Assembly (NCBI GenBank): GCA_031282905.1
Contig: JAITCV010000039.1
Location: 1-26,273, forward strand
Direction: 5' to 3'
DNA from: Azoarcus sp.
GTDB lineage: Bacteria; Pseudomonadota; Gammaproteobacteria; Burkholderiales; Rhodocyclaceae
Length of the DNA: 26,273 nt
Below, piece after piece: positions 8,356-16,989 of the stretch (within the stretch, counting starts at the first letter, position 1; each line of letters opens with the position of its first letter). Under the pieces are notes generated by a model, which had not been told where the DNA came from, did not search any database, and saw only the letters and a list, made by a program, of their open reading frames with translations. The translations under genes were made by a program, and so were the position numbers.

Positions 8356-8988
8356 TTACTGCTTGGCGCGCACGCGGGCGATCAACTGGTCGACGACCTT
8401 GAGCGCGGTTGCGTGACTGTTGCCATTTATGGAGGCGGAAGTGAGGAAGCGCCCGGCGACCGCCATCGCCGGCACCCCGTCGATCTGGTAGGCGCGCATG
8501 AGTTGGTCGGCGCGTTGCACCTTGGCCTGTACCCCGAATGACTGGTAGATTTCCATGAAAACCTTGGCATCGACCCCTTGCTTGCCGATCCAGGATCGCA
8601 CCGCGTCTTCCTTGTTGAGCGGCACCCGCTCGTCCTGGATGGCGGCGAAAACCAGCTTATGCACGCGGTCGGCATGGCCGGAAATGTCGAGAGCGTAATA
8701 CAGCCGCGCCAGGCCACGCAGCCCTTCATCCCAGGTCGCCGGAACGCGCGCGAAAGCCACGTCGGCGGCAAGTTTCTTTTCCCATTGCGTGATCAATGGA
8801 TCAAAATCGCGGCAATGCGGGCAACCATAATGGAAGAATTCGAGGACTTCGATCTTGCCTTCCACCTCGCTCGGAATGGCACGATCCAGCGTCTTGAAGG
8901 ATTGGCTGACCTGGGCCAGGACGCGGCCAGCGGAACCGGCGAGCAACGCCAAGGCGCCAAATTGCTGAAGAGCGGTGCGACGATTCAT
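8356..8988 (-). CDS. dsbA: Thiol:disulfide interchange protein DsbA
   Basis: A 210-residue periplasmic disulfide oxidoreductase. It introduces disulfide bonds into exported proteins and would be re-oxidised by DsbB. The sequence shows an N-terminal signal peptide (twin Arg at 3-4, hydrophobic core 11-20, likely cleavage after Ala25), the active site EFFHYGCPHC with Cys56 and Cys59, and the cis-proline loop IDGVPAM with Pro173. The length matches betaproteobacterial DsbA. The ATG at 8988 is preceded by an AGGAAG ribosome site; the longer open frame to 9168 does not fit. It lies 61 bases after the SPOR-domain gene and is probably co-transcribed with argS, a conserved betaproteobacterial order. 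Confidence 0.93.
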   Translation of the reverse strand: MNRRTALQQFGALALLAGSAGRVLAQVSQSFKTLDRAIPSEVEGKIEVLEFFHYGCPHCRDFDPLITQWEKKLAADVAFARVPATWDEGLRGLARLYYALDISGHADRVHKLVFAAIQDERVPLNKEDAVRSWIGKQGVDAKVFMEIYQSFGVQAKVQRADQLMRAYQIDGVPAMAVAGRFLTSASINGNSHATALKVVDQLIARVRAKQ

Positions 8989-9049
8989 GATTTCTTCCTG
9001 AATAGTTGAACGATGCCGGGAATTCCGGGATTGAGAAAACTCGTGAAAC

Positions 9050-9685
9050 TCATGGATTCCGGTTGATGGTGGTGGTAAAACCCGCCGCGGACAGGCGATC
9101 GCGTACAGGAACCATCTCCTCGGGCCCCGAGAACGGCCCGACACGCACCCGATGCACGACCCGGCCATCGGTCAGTTGCACGCGTTGCAGGCTGGCCTCC
9201 ATGCCCATCAACGCCAGCCGTGCCTTGAGACCATCGGCCTCGTTCAGGTTGCCGTATGAACCAATCTGCAAAAAAATCTTCCCCTCCGCCGCCGGCGCCT
9301 GGGGTGGCGAGATCGGCTGAAGTTGAGGCAGGGACTGAGGAGGCTGAGGCTGAGCTTGGGACGCGGGCGCGTTTTCGCCTCCGGGCAGGACATTGTAAAA
9401 ATCAAACTTGACGACCGGGGGAGCGCCAGGTTTGCCGGGCAAGGCCGCGGGCGCGCTGCCTGCGGCTATCCGTGGCGCATCGGGCGTTTCGTGGAACGGA
9501 TTGACCTGGGTGAAATACCATGCCGCGGCGGCGGCAATGGCCGACCCCAGAACCAAGCCGATGAAAATGCCGACGAGCGTACCGCCGCCGCTGCGCGCGG
9601 AAGGACGAGCCGCCGCGCGCGCGCGCGGACGGGGATTCCCGGTTTTGCCGGATTTGTGTTTATCGGGTTTGTCAGGAGAACTCAC
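9050..9685 (-). CDS. SPOR-domain, FtsN/DedD-like protein
   Basis: A 211-residue bitopic inner-membrane protein. A basic, cytoplasmic N-terminus (~35 residues, Arg/Lys/Ala-rich) precedes one membrane helix (~36-58). A Pro/Gln-rich periplasmic linker follows, then a C-terminal SPOR domain (~135-211) with FLQIGSYGNLNEADGLKARL and VRVGPFSG. SPOR domains bind glycan strands lacking stem peptides at the division septum, so a role in cell division is likely. The start is GTG at 9685, after AAAGAG and 16 bases past the argS stop. An alternative GTG at 9727 would run into argS and lacks support. FtsN identity is not proven: no essential FtsN motif can be assigned by eye. Confidence 0.85.
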   Translation of the reverse strand: MSSPDKPDKHKSGKTGNPRPRARAAARPSARSGGGTLVGIFIGLVLGSAIAAAAAWYFTQVNPFHETPDAPRIAAGSAPAALPGKPGAPPVVKFDFYNVLPGGENAPASQAQPQPPQSLPQLQPISPPQAPAAEGKIFLQIGSYGNLNEADGLKARLALMGMEASLQRVQLTDGRVVHRVRVGPFSGPEEMVPVRDRLSAAGFTTTINRNP

Positions 9686-9701
9686 GGGAAACTCTTTTCG
9701 G

Positions 9702-11465
9702 TTACATGGACTCGGGCGCGGATACACCGAGCAGGGCGAGTCCGTTGGACAACACCCGACGAATGGCTTCGACCAGCGCCAGGCGGGAAAGTTTCACTGC
9801 CTCATCGGCGACCAATATGCGTTCTGCGTTATACCAGCCATGGAAATCCGCTGCCAGATCCTTGAGGTAGAACGCAATCTGGTGCGGCGCGTAATCCGCC
9901 GCCGCAATCTGGACGATCTCCGGGAAAGCGGACAGGCGGGCGCACAACGCCAGTTCCCGTTCACTTCCCAGATGGCGAAGATCGGCGGCGGCCAGATCGT
10001 CGACCTCGCCTCCCCACTCGCGGTGCAACGCACAGGTTCGCGCATGGGCATATTGAATGTAATACACCGGGTTTTCGCGCTCCTGGCTCTTGGCGAGATC
10101 AAGGTCGAAATCGAGATGCTGATCGCTTTTGCGCAGCACATAGAAAAAACGGCAGGCATCGTTACCCACCTCGTTTCTCAGCGCGCGCAAGGTGACGAAC
10201 TCACCCGAACGCGTCGACATCGACGTTTTCCGCCCGCCGCGATACAACACGGCAAACTGCACCAGCGCCACATCGAGCTTGGCCGGATCCAGCCCCAGGG
10301 CCTTGATCGCCCCCTTCACCCGGGCAATATAGCCATGATGATCGGCCCCCCAGATGTCGATGATGCGATCGAACCCGCGCTCGTACTTGTTGAGGTGGTA
10401 AGCAATGTCGGAAGCGAAATAGGTATAGATGCCGTTTTCGCGCTGCACGACGCGATCCTTCTCATCGCCGAAAGCGGTGGAACGAAACCATTTCGCCCCA
10501 TTTTGCAGATAGATGTGGCCGCCTTTTTCAAGCAGGTCGACCGCGCGTTCGACCAGTCCGGTATCGAACAGACTGCGTTCGGAAAACCATTTGTCGAAAC
10601 CGACGCCGAATTCCTGCAAATCGTCGCGGCCATCGCCAAGCTGCTCATTGAGCACAAAACCATGCACCCATTGATAATCCTCGCCAAGCAGGCGCTTGGC
10701 GTTGGCGATCAGGGCATCGAGGTGCTGCTCGCGCTGCGCCTTGGCCTCATCGTCCTCGCGTTCGGCGGACGGCAAACCCGGCGTATTGGCCAGCACAGCC
10801 GCCGCATCGACCCCGGCGAACCGTTCGCCATGGGCGTTCTTCAGTTCGCGCGCCATGTCGATCACGTAATCACCCTGATAGGCATTGTCTGGAAAGCCGA
10901 TTTCGATACCGAAAAGCGCCAGATAACGCAGCCAGGTCGACAGCGTCAGGATATCCATCTGGCGGCCGGCATCGTTTACGTAATATTCACGGCTGACCGT
11001 ATGGCCGGCAAAGGCAAGCACTGCGGCAAGCGACGCGCCATAAGCCGCGCCCCGGCCATGGCCGACGTGCAGCGGCCCGGTTGGGTTGGCGGAAACGAAT
11101 TCGACCTGCACCGAGCACTTCTTGTCCGCGCCCCGCCCATAATCGGCCTTGCGCGCCAGCACTTCGCCCACCACGACCGTCTTGGCTTCCGGCGCCAAGG
11201 TGAAATTGATGAACCCCGCGCCCGCCACCTCGGCCTGGGCGACCAGCGTCGACGGAGGCAATTCGGCCAACAGCAGGCTTGCCAGATCGCGCGGACTGCG
11301 CTTCAGCGCCTTGGCCAGTTGCATGGCAATATTGGTGGCGAAATCGCCATGTCCTGGCTGTTTGGGGCGTTCCAGCAGAACAGGGGCGTCGGCATGTTCC
11401 GGAACCACACTTTTCAGGGCGGAACGGATCAGCTCGGTGAGGGTAACTTTTGGGTCGACGCTCAT
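9702..11465 (-). CDS. argS: Arginyl-tRNA synthetase
   Basis: A 587-residue class I aminoacyl-tRNA synthetase that charges tRNA-Arg. It has the N-terminal ArgS-specific domain (~10-95), the HIGH-type signature FVSANPTGPLHVGHGRGA (HVGH at 133-136), and the C-terminal anticodon-binding DALR-type domain (~465-587). The place of the KMSKS loop is taken by SMSTRSG (415-421), lacking the canonical lysine, as is usual for many ArgS proteins. The length is normal. It begins with ATG at 11465; a -10 box lies 30 bases upstream and a GGGG-rich site precedes the start. It heads the argS-SPOR-dsbA gene group. Confidence 0.97.
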   Translation of the reverse strand: MSVDPKVTLTELIRSALKSVVPEHADAPVLLERPKQPGHGDFATNIAMQLAKALKRSPRDLASLLLAELPPSTLVAQAEVAGAGFINFTLAPEAKTVVVGEVLARKADYGRGADKKCSVQVEFVSANPTGPLHVGHGRGAAYGASLAAVLAFAGHTVSREYYVNDAGRQMDILTLSTWLRYLALFGIEIGFPDNAYQGDYVIDMARELKNAHGERFAGVDAAAVLANTPGLPSAEREDDEAKAQREQHLDALIANAKRLLGEDYQWVHGFVLNEQLGDGRDDLQEFGVGFDKWFSERSLFDTGLVERAVDLLEKGGHIYLQNGAKWFRSTAFGDEKDRVVQRENGIYTYFASDIAYHLNKYERGFDRIIDIWGADHHGYIARVKGAIKALGLDPAKLDVALVQFAVLYRGGRKTSMSTRSGEFVTLRALRNEVGNDACRFFYVLRKSDQHLDFDLDLAKSQERENPVYYIQYAHARTCALHREWGGEVDDLAAADLRHLGSERELALCARLSAFPEIVQIAAADYAPHQIAFYLKDLAADFHGWYNAERILVADEAVKLSRLALVEAIRRVLSNGLALLGVSAPESM

Positions 11466-11494
11466 GGCATGGCGATCAAGGGGAAAAGCAGGCG

Positions 11495-11500
11495 ATTATA
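11495..11500 (-). promoter_or_regulatory. Probable -10 box of argS
   Basis: A perfect TATAAT on the minus strand in the gap between the ABC permease stop and argS, 29 bases before the argS ATG. The -35 position (CGATCC with a 17-base spacer) is poor. It suggests that argS has its own promoter, separate from the ABC genes. Confidence 0.5.
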
Positions 11501-11577
11501 GCCGACGTTCGACTTGCGGATCGGACAAGCGGGACACCGCATCCGAGCGCGTGCCAGGTGGCTTCGAGCACTCGTTT

Positions 11578-12963
11578 TCAAGAACGCGCCGCCGCTGCCC
11601 AATGTGTTTGCCAGCGCAGGCGCAGCAGGAACAGCGCGCCCGCAGCCTGGAGGAGAGGGAAGAAGGTGCCGCAGATGAGCGCGCCCGACGATGAATGTTC
11701 GTGGAAAATACCTGGGATGAAAGCGTAATAAAGTATGGATGGATTGCCCTTGCCGATATCGAGCAGCAGGGGGATGAGCAGGTAGAGCACCGCCAGGACG
11801 ACGAGGGCGGCGCCATCGGGCGCCTTGGCCCGGGGCGCGAGGTTGAACCACAGCACGATGGCCACGTCGCGTATGACAAATGGAATGAGGACCAGTGGGC
11901 TGGAGAGCAGCATCGCCGGGAAAGAAAGGGAACTCCGGTCGCTTTGCAGCACGGTGGCGGACAATTCCGCGACCAGGCTGAGGATGAGACCCAGGGCGAT
12001 GCTCGTGATCCAGTTGGGAAAGAGGTGGAGGAGCAGGGCGCGGTCGCGGCGCTGCCAGGCGGTGAAGAGATGCAGCCAGTAGCCGGGGTCCTTGCGCGAG
12101 ATAAGGAGCGGCGGATAGACGCTGCCCCAGGCCACCAGGGCGCAGGCAAGGAAGAAAAGCGGCCAGGATTTGGACGAGGCATCCGGCCTGACGAGCAAGC
12201 CCATGGCCCAGAACAGCCAGAAGAGCAGGAACGCGAGCCACCATCCGGGGTGATTGCGTTCCAGCAATTCTCGTCGCATCGCCTGCCACAAGGCGGTCAC
12301 CGCCCAGGCGCTCATTGCCAGCACGGATGCGACGGCAAAGAACGCGCCGGAAAATTCGATGCCCCACCAGTGGATCTTCTGGACCAACGTAAAAACGTCG
12401 GTGTCGTAGGCAAAGGAGCCGACTCCCCAGCCGAACAGCAAAATGGCGAAGACGATCAAGCTCGACAAACGTCTTTGCTGGACCAGCCGGTCGCGGTTGA
12501 AAAGTATCTGGATCATGTTGATGACATGAATGGCCACCGCGAACCCGATCCAGCCCAGAGCGCCGAGCACGGCAATGTACAAATTTTCCTTGATGCTCAC
12601 CGCGATCAGGAAAAGCGCCATCATGATTGCACCGTCATACCATGCGTTGAGGGTCGAGCCCAGCAGCTTGCCCCAGGTCATCTGCCAGGGCGTGAGGCCG
12701 GACATGCGCTGGCCATCCCAGGTGCCCTCGGCGAATTCCCGGGAAAACGCCTTGCCGGCCTGGCGCGCGCCCCATATGACGGTAAGGAAAATGAAACCTA
12801 TCTGCGATATGCCGATAACGATGCCTTTGACATCACTTTCCGAGGAGACCATCACGGCCAGGGTGAGACCGATCAACAACGGGTCGACCAGTAGGCGGGA
12901 GGCGGAAAATTCGCACAGGACATTACGACGGAATTCCGGATTACCCCAGAGCATGGCGATCAT
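11578..12963 (-). CDS. ABC transporter membrane protein (ABC-2 type)
   Basis: A 461-residue polytopic protein with roughly ten to twelve hydrophobic segments and no ATP-binding motif. The segment FAEGTWDGQRMSGLTPWQ around residues 78-95 is typical of the cytoplasmic loop of ABC-2 exporter permeases. The start ATG at 12963 overlaps the ATPase stop (ATGA) and follows a GGGAGAA ribosome site, so the two proteins are translationally coupled and should form one transporter. The protein is longer than single six-helix permeases and may be a fused or double permease. The substrate is unknown. Confidence 0.8.
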   Translation of the reverse strand: MIAMLWGNPEFRRNVLCEFSASRLLVDPLLIGLTLAVMVSSESDVKGIVIGISQIGFIFLTVIWGARQAGKAFSREFAEGTWDGQRMSGLTPWQMTWGKLLGSTLNAWYDGAIMMALFLIAVSIKENLYIAVLGALGWIGFAVAIHVINMIQILFNRDRLVQQRRLSSLIVFAILLFGWGVGSFAYDTDVFTLVQKIHWWGIEFSGAFFAVASVLAMSAWAVTALWQAMRRELLERNHPGWWLAFLLFWLFWAMGLLVRPDASSKSWPLFFLACALVAWGSVYPPLLISRKDPGYWLHLFTAWQRRDRALLLHLFPNWITSIALGLILSLVAELSATVLQSDRSSLSFPAMLLSSPLVLIPFVIRDVAIVLWFNLAPRAKAPDGAALVVLAVLYLLIPLLLDIGKGNPSILYYAFIPGIFHEHSSSGALICGTFFPLLQAAGALFLLRLRWQTHWAAAARS

Positions 12964-13958
12964 TGGTGTTCTCCCTGCGCGGTTTTCTTGTGGCCGACGG
13001 CTTCCAGATATACATCCTGCAAGGCGCGGGCCGAGGCGGAAAATTCCAGCACCGGCCAGTGGGCATCGAGCAGCTTGCGCAGCACCTGGCTTTGCGCGAC
13101 GTCGTCGAATTCACCTTCGATGATGATTGCGTTATCGTTTGTCCAGGCGCGCCACCCTTGCGACGCTGCCCAATCCTGAAGTTCGGGCAGCCTTGGCGTT
13201 TGCATGCCGTCCTCGAGCAGGCGGATGCGCAACTGGCGCAGGCGTGGCGCGATCTCCGCCGTGCCCGTGGTGGCCTGGCCGCCGTCCAGGGATTGATGGG
13301 TGCGCAGACGGCCGTCGTCCAGCACCAGCATCGCGGTGCAATAGTTCTCCAGCTCGGCAAGGATGTGGGAAGAGACGAGGATGGTCACGCCCGCCTGTTT
13401 GGCGAGTCCGCGCATCAGCCCGGACAGATCCGCGCGCGCCTGGGGGTCGAGACCGGAGGCGGGTTCATCGAGCAAAAGCAGCAAGGGGCGATGGATGATG
13501 GCCTGCGCCAACGCCAAACGCTGGCGCTGGCCGCGCGAAAGCGTTCCGGCGAGCTCATCGAGTTTGTGGACGAGTTCGACCCGCTCGGCGGCCCAGGCCA
13601 CGGCCTGTTTGGCCCAATTGACATCCAGGCCCCGCGAGCGCGCCGCATGGAACAGGCATTCGCGCGCGCTCAGGGTCTGGTAAAGGCCGAAATGGTCGGG
13701 CAGATAGCCCATCATCCGATGCGCGTGACGCGGTTCCCGCCAGACATCCACGCCGCCCACGAAGATCTGTCCGCGCCGGGGTTCGTCGAGCGCCGCGATG
13801 CTGCGCAACAAAGTGGTTTTACCCGCGCCATTGGGGCCGACGAGCGCGGTGACCGAACCGGGCGACAGCTCGAAACTGATGTCATCGAGCGCGCGATGGC
13901 TGGTGTAGTCGAAGGTGAGATGTTCGACCTTGACCGCAATGGGATGAACAGTGGGCAT
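12960..13958 (-). CDS. ABC transporter ATP-binding protein
   Basis: A 332-residue ATPase subunit. Walker A is GPNGAGKTT at 41-49, the signature is LSRGQ at 140-144, Walker B is LLLLLDE at 159-165, and the switch His is His198 in SSHIL. Residues after ~225 form a C-terminal extension, as in ABC-2 type exporter ATPases. ATG at 13958 is chosen because the family's start (VKVEHLTFDY) follows directly; an open frame reaches 14024. The ribosome site is weak. It is paired with the downstream permease gene by a four-base overlap and lies 99 bases after the pepN stop. What it exports cannot be read from the sequence. Confidence 0.9.
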   Translation of the reverse strand: MPTVHPIAVKVEHLTFDYTSHRALDDISFELSPGSVTALVGPNGAGKTTLLRSIAALDEPRRGQIFVGGVDVWREPRHAHRMMGYLPDHFGLYQTLSARECLFHAARSRGLDVNWAKQAVAWAAERVELVHKLDELAGTLSRGQRQRLALAQAIIHRPLLLLLDEPASGLDPQARADLSGLMRGLAKQAGVTILVSSHILAELENYCTAMLVLDDGRLRTHQSLDGGQATTGTAEIAPRLRQLRIRLLEDGMQTPRLPELQDWAASQGWRAWTNDNAIIIEGEFDDVAQSQVLRKLLDAHWPVLEFSASARALQDVYLEAVGHKKTAQGEHQ

Positions 13959-14013
13959 GTGCGAAAACCCCGTGAAGGAAATGTCCGCTACCTTAGCGCG
14001 CTTGGTGGAGAAA

Positions 14014-14023
14014 TGCCATGGCA
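14014..14023. repeat. Perfect 10-base palindrome before the ABC ATPase gene
   Basis: The palindrome TGCCATGGCA lies in the 99-base gap between pepN and the ABC ATPase. A small second inverted repeat (CGCTA at 13986-13990, TAGCG at 13994-13998) is close to it. They could be operator or RNA structure elements, or chance. Nothing else was found in the gap. Confidence 0.3.
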
Positions 14024-14057
14024 ATGCTTGGGGAATACTGGTTGGTTGTTCCCCCTG

Positions 14058-16727
14058 TCACCTGACCGCCTTGCTGATGATTTCGGTGACATCGGGGGAG
14101 AGCTCACTGGCGGCGAGCGCTTCCAGGTGGGGGCGGATGCTGGCTTGCAAGGCGGGGGTATAACGCCGCCAGTTTTCCAGCGTCCGCGCCATGCGGGCGG
14201 CAACCTGAGGATTTTTCGCGTCGAGCTTGCGCACCTCGTCGGCCCAGAAAGCATGGCCGCTGCCGTCCCCGGCGTGGAATTCGCCCGGATTGGCGCGGAA
14301 GAAGGTGCCCAGCAGGGCGTAGACCTTGTTGGGGTTGCCGGGCTGGAACGCGGGATCGTCGAGCAGGGCGCGCACGCGCTCGAGGGTGGGCGCGGCGGTG
14401 TCGGACCAGCGCCAGGCGCTGGCCTGGATGGCGAACCATTTGTCGAGCGCCAGCGCATCGTCCGCGTAATGCTGTCTGAATTCCGCGAGCGCCGCGTCCC
14501 TGGCGGGACCGTCATGGGCCATGAGCGCGTTGAGCGCGCCCAGTCTTTCGGTCATGTTGGTGGCCGTGGCGAATTTTTCCCGCGCCAGGGCGATGCCCTC
14601 GGCGCTGCCGCCCGCGACCAGATAACGCAGGGCGAGGTTGGCGAGCGCGCGGCGACCGGCGTCGACGGGGTGGTAGCGATAGGGGCCGTCGATACGCAGG
14701 CTATCGATCAGCCGCCGCCACTCGTGGGTAAACCTGTGCCCCAGTTGGCGGGTGAGCGTGATCGAGGCCGCGCGCAGGGCGAGCGGATCGGCGGGCGTGC
14801 TGCGTTCGAGCAGATAAGCTTCGCCCGGCAAGGTGAGCGCCTGGGCGCGGAAAGCGGGGTCGAGGCGGGCGTCGCTCAACAGCGCCAGGAAGGCAGCGGC
14901 ATAGGCTTCCGCCACCGTCGTTCCGCCCTGGACGGCCAGCGCCAGCAGCACCCGTTCGCTGTAGATTTGCGCGGCATCCCAGCGTTTGAACGGGTCGCTG
15001 TCGTGAGCCATGCGGAAGGCCAGCCGAGCTTCGTCCTCGTCTTCGTCGAGAATCACCGGCGCGGAAAAACCGCGCAGCACCGAAGGTACCGGTTCGGCCT
15101 CGACGCCAACGAAACGGAAGGTTTTTTCCGCCTCCCTGAGTACCAGTACCCGGGTGGTCGCGCTTGTCGCCGTTTCGCCTTCGAGCTTGAGCGCGATGTC
15201 CTGGCCGTCGGGGCCGATCAGCCCCACCGCGACCGGAATCACCAAGGTTTCCTTGATCGTCTGGCCGGGAGTGGGCGGGGTGTGTTGGGCCAGGGTCAGC
15301 GTGTAAGTGCGGTTTGCCGCTTGCCACTGGCCGCGCGCGCGCAGCCGGGGAGTGCCCGCCTGGCTGTACCAGCGCATGAACTGGCCGAGGTCGACGCCGT
15401 TGGCCTCGGACATCGCGTCGACGAAATCATCACAGGTCACGGCGTGGCCGTCGTGATAGCTGAAATACAAGTCCATGCCGTTGCGGAAGCCTTCGGCGCC
15501 CAGCAAGGTATGGAGCATGCGGATGACTTCGGCGCCTTTTTCATAAACGGTGGTGGTGTAGAAATTGTTGATTTCCTGATAGCTCTCGGGGCGGATCGGA
15601 TGCGCCATTGGCCCGCTATCCTCGGGAAACTGGGCGGCGCGCAGCGCGCGCACATCATCGATGCGCGCGACGGCCCGCGCCGAGGCGGCGCCTTCCTCGC
15701 CCGCGGCGCGGGCGAGCATGTCGGCGGAAAATTGTTGATCGCGGAAAACGGTCAGCCCTTCCTTGAGGGTGAGCTGGAACCAATCGCGGCAAGTCACACG
15801 GTTGCCCGTCCAGTTGTGGAAATATTCGTGGGCGATGACGCTTTCGATGCCCGCGTAATCGGCGTCGGTGGCGGTGTCGGGTTTTGCCAGCACGTACTTG
15901 GTGTTGAAGATGTTGAGGCCCTTGTTTTCCATCGCGCCCATGTTGAAATCGGATACCGCCACGATCATGAAACGGTCGAGATCCAGTTCCAGCCCGTAAC
16001 GTTCCTCATCCCAGCGCAGGGCGTGGACGAGCGCATCCATCGCATGGGCGCAACGGTCGAGGTCGTGCGCTTCCACCCAGATTTGCAACAACGCATCGCG
16101 GCCCGACAGGGTGCGCGTCGTGCGTTCGTGCGCGACCAGATTCGCCGCCACCAGCGCGAACAGATAGGAGGGCTTGGGGAAAGGGTCATGCCATTTGGCA
16201 TAATGCCAACCATCGGGCAGTTCACCGGATTCGACCAGGTTGCCGTTGGACAGCAGTACCGGACAACGCGCCCGCTCCGCCTCCAGCGTCACGGTGTAGC
16301 GCGCCATGACGTCGGGGCGGTCGGGGAAGAAGGTGATGCGGCGAAAGCCCTCGGCTTCGCACTGGGTGAAAAAGCCGCCATTCGACAGATACAGCCCGGA
16401 GAGCGTGGTGTTGGCCTGCGGATCGATGCGGGTGACGATCTCGACGATGGCGCGCGCCTCGCCGGACGGCATGTCGACTTCGAAGACGCCTTCGGTTTCG
16501 CGCATCGCCACGGGCTGGCCGTCGACCGTGATGGAAAGCAGTTCCAGTGCTTCCCCCCACAAGCGCAAGGGGCCGGGGGCCGCGGCGGGATTTCGCGCGC
16601 ATGCCATCTCGTTGGTGACGACGGTTGCGGCGGGGGCAAGGCGGAAACGCAGGTCGATCTTGTCGACCGTCCAGGCCAGTGGTTGGTAATCGGCGCGATG
16701 GATGGTTGGGGTGGACGTGTTTTTCAT
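14058..16727 (-). CDS. pepN: Aminopeptidase N
   Basis: An 889-residue M1-family zinc metallopeptidase that removes N-terminal residues from peptides in the cytoplasm. The exopeptidase motif GAMEN is at 264-268. The zinc site HEYFH is at 300-304, with the third ligand Glu323 (HEXXH-x18-E). The length and the C-terminal helical region match the PepN (E. coli type) group. No signal peptide is seen. The ATG at 16727 gives the family's start (N-terminal RADYQPLAWTVDKIDLRF); the open frame continues to 17021 but overlaps the divergent gene. There is no strong ribosome site. A plausible promoter lies just upstream. It is transcribed divergently from the EF-G-like gene. Confidence 0.95.
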   Translation of the reverse strand: MKNTSTPTIHRADYQPLAWTVDKIDLRFRLAPAATVVTNEMACARNPAAAPGPLRLWGEALELLSITVDGQPVAMRETEGVFEVDMPSGEARAIVEIVTRIDPQANTTLSGLYLSNGGFFTQCEAEGFRRITFFPDRPDVMARYTVTLEAERARCPVLLSNGNLVESGELPDGWHYAKWHDPFPKPSYLFALVAANLVAHERTTRTLSGRDALLQIWVEAHDLDRCAHAMDALVHALRWDEERYGLELDLDRFMIVAVSDFNMGAMENKGLNIFNTKYVLAKPDTATDADYAGIESVIAHEYFHNWTGNRVTCRDWFQLTLKEGLTVFRDQQFSADMLARAAGEEGAASARAVARIDDVRALRAAQFPEDSGPMAHPIRPESYQEINNFYTTTVYEKGAEVIRMLHTLLGAEGFRNGMDLYFSYHDGHAVTCDDFVDAMSEANGVDLGQFMRWYSQAGTPRLRARGQWQAANRTYTLTLAQHTPPTPGQTIKETLVIPVAVGLIGPDGQDIALKLEGETATSATTRVLVLREAEKTFRFVGVEAEPVPSVLRGFSAPVILDEDEDEARLAFRMAHDSDPFKRWDAAQIYSERVLLALAVQGGTTVAEAYAAAFLALLSDARLDPAFRAQALTLPGEAYLLERSTPADPLALRAASITLTRQLGHRFTHEWRRLIDSLRIDGPYRYHPVDAGRRALANLALRYLVAGGSAEGIALAREKFATATNMTERLGALNALMAHDGPARDAALAEFRQHYADDALALDKWFAIQASAWRWSDTAAPTLERVRALLDDPAFQPGNPNKVYALLGTFFRANPGEFHAGDGSGHAFWADEVRKLDAKNPQVAARMARTLENWRRYTPALQASIRPHLEALAASELSPDVTEIISKAVR

Positions 16728-16755
16728 TATGGCGTGAGCGTCGGGAAAAAACGTC

Positions 16756-16784
16756 AGTGTAAAGCGCGGCGAGGCCGATACCAA
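16756..16784 (-). promoter_or_regulatory. Probable pepN promoter
   Basis: On the minus strand, -35 TTGGTA (16784-16779) and -10 TACACT (16761-16756) are 17 bases apart. Each matches four of six consensus bases. Transcription would begin near 16749, giving a short leader before the pepN ATG. A tandem repeat sits directly upstream. Confidence 0.45.
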
Positions 16785-16786
16785 AA

Positions 16787-16810
16787 TGGTGCGCATCGTG
16801 GTGCGCATCG
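16787..16810. repeat. Two perfect 12-base tandem repeats upstream of pepN
   Basis: The unit TGGTGCGCATCG occurs twice, head to tail, at 16787-16798 and 16799-16810. It lies immediately upstream of the proposed pepN -35 box and contains the palindrome TGCGCA. It could be a regulator-binding site or a simple duplication. Confidence 0.8.
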
Positions 16811-16923
16811 AGGATGAAGCCACAGGCGGCGCATCATGACAATGCTCTGATCGCGCCAGCGGCGGCATTTGCCAGCGTTTCACGAAAGGCGGAGACTCGC
16901 CAACGTGGACACGGGTCGAGCAC

Positions 16924-16952
16924 GGTTGTCCGCCAGCCGATGACGGGCAACC
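16924..16952 (+). promoter_or_regulatory. Hairpin upstream of the EF-G-like gene
   Basis: GGTTGTCCG (16924-16932) and CGGGCAACC (16944-16952) can pair over nine bases, with one G-U pair and an 11-base loop. It lies 37 bases before the start of the EF-G-like gene, so it could be a leader hairpin or an operator. Confidence 0.35.
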
Positions 16953-16989
16953 AGCACAAACGCACAATGACAAACAGGGGAGAAACACC

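Noticed and set aside
8991..9049. Palindrome GGAATTCC in the SPOR-dsbA gap
   Set aside because: Only eight bases, with no extension to a stable stem or known operator.
8989..9168. Upstream extension of the dsbA frame
   Set aside because: It would place ~60 residues before the signal peptide and overlap the SPOR gene.
9408..11501. Plus-strand open frame of 697 codons
   Set aside because: Antisense to argS, which is unmistakable on the other strand.
11578..13958. ABC pair as the missing QhpF exporter
   Set aside because: QhpF is expected as one protein with membrane and ATPase domains next to the qhp genes; this pair is separate, distant and ABC-2 like.
12963..16817. Plus-strand open frame of 1284 codons
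   Set aside because: It runs antisense through the ABC ATPase and pepN genes. It has no domain pattern; the long frame follows from the GC-rich codon bias of the true genes.
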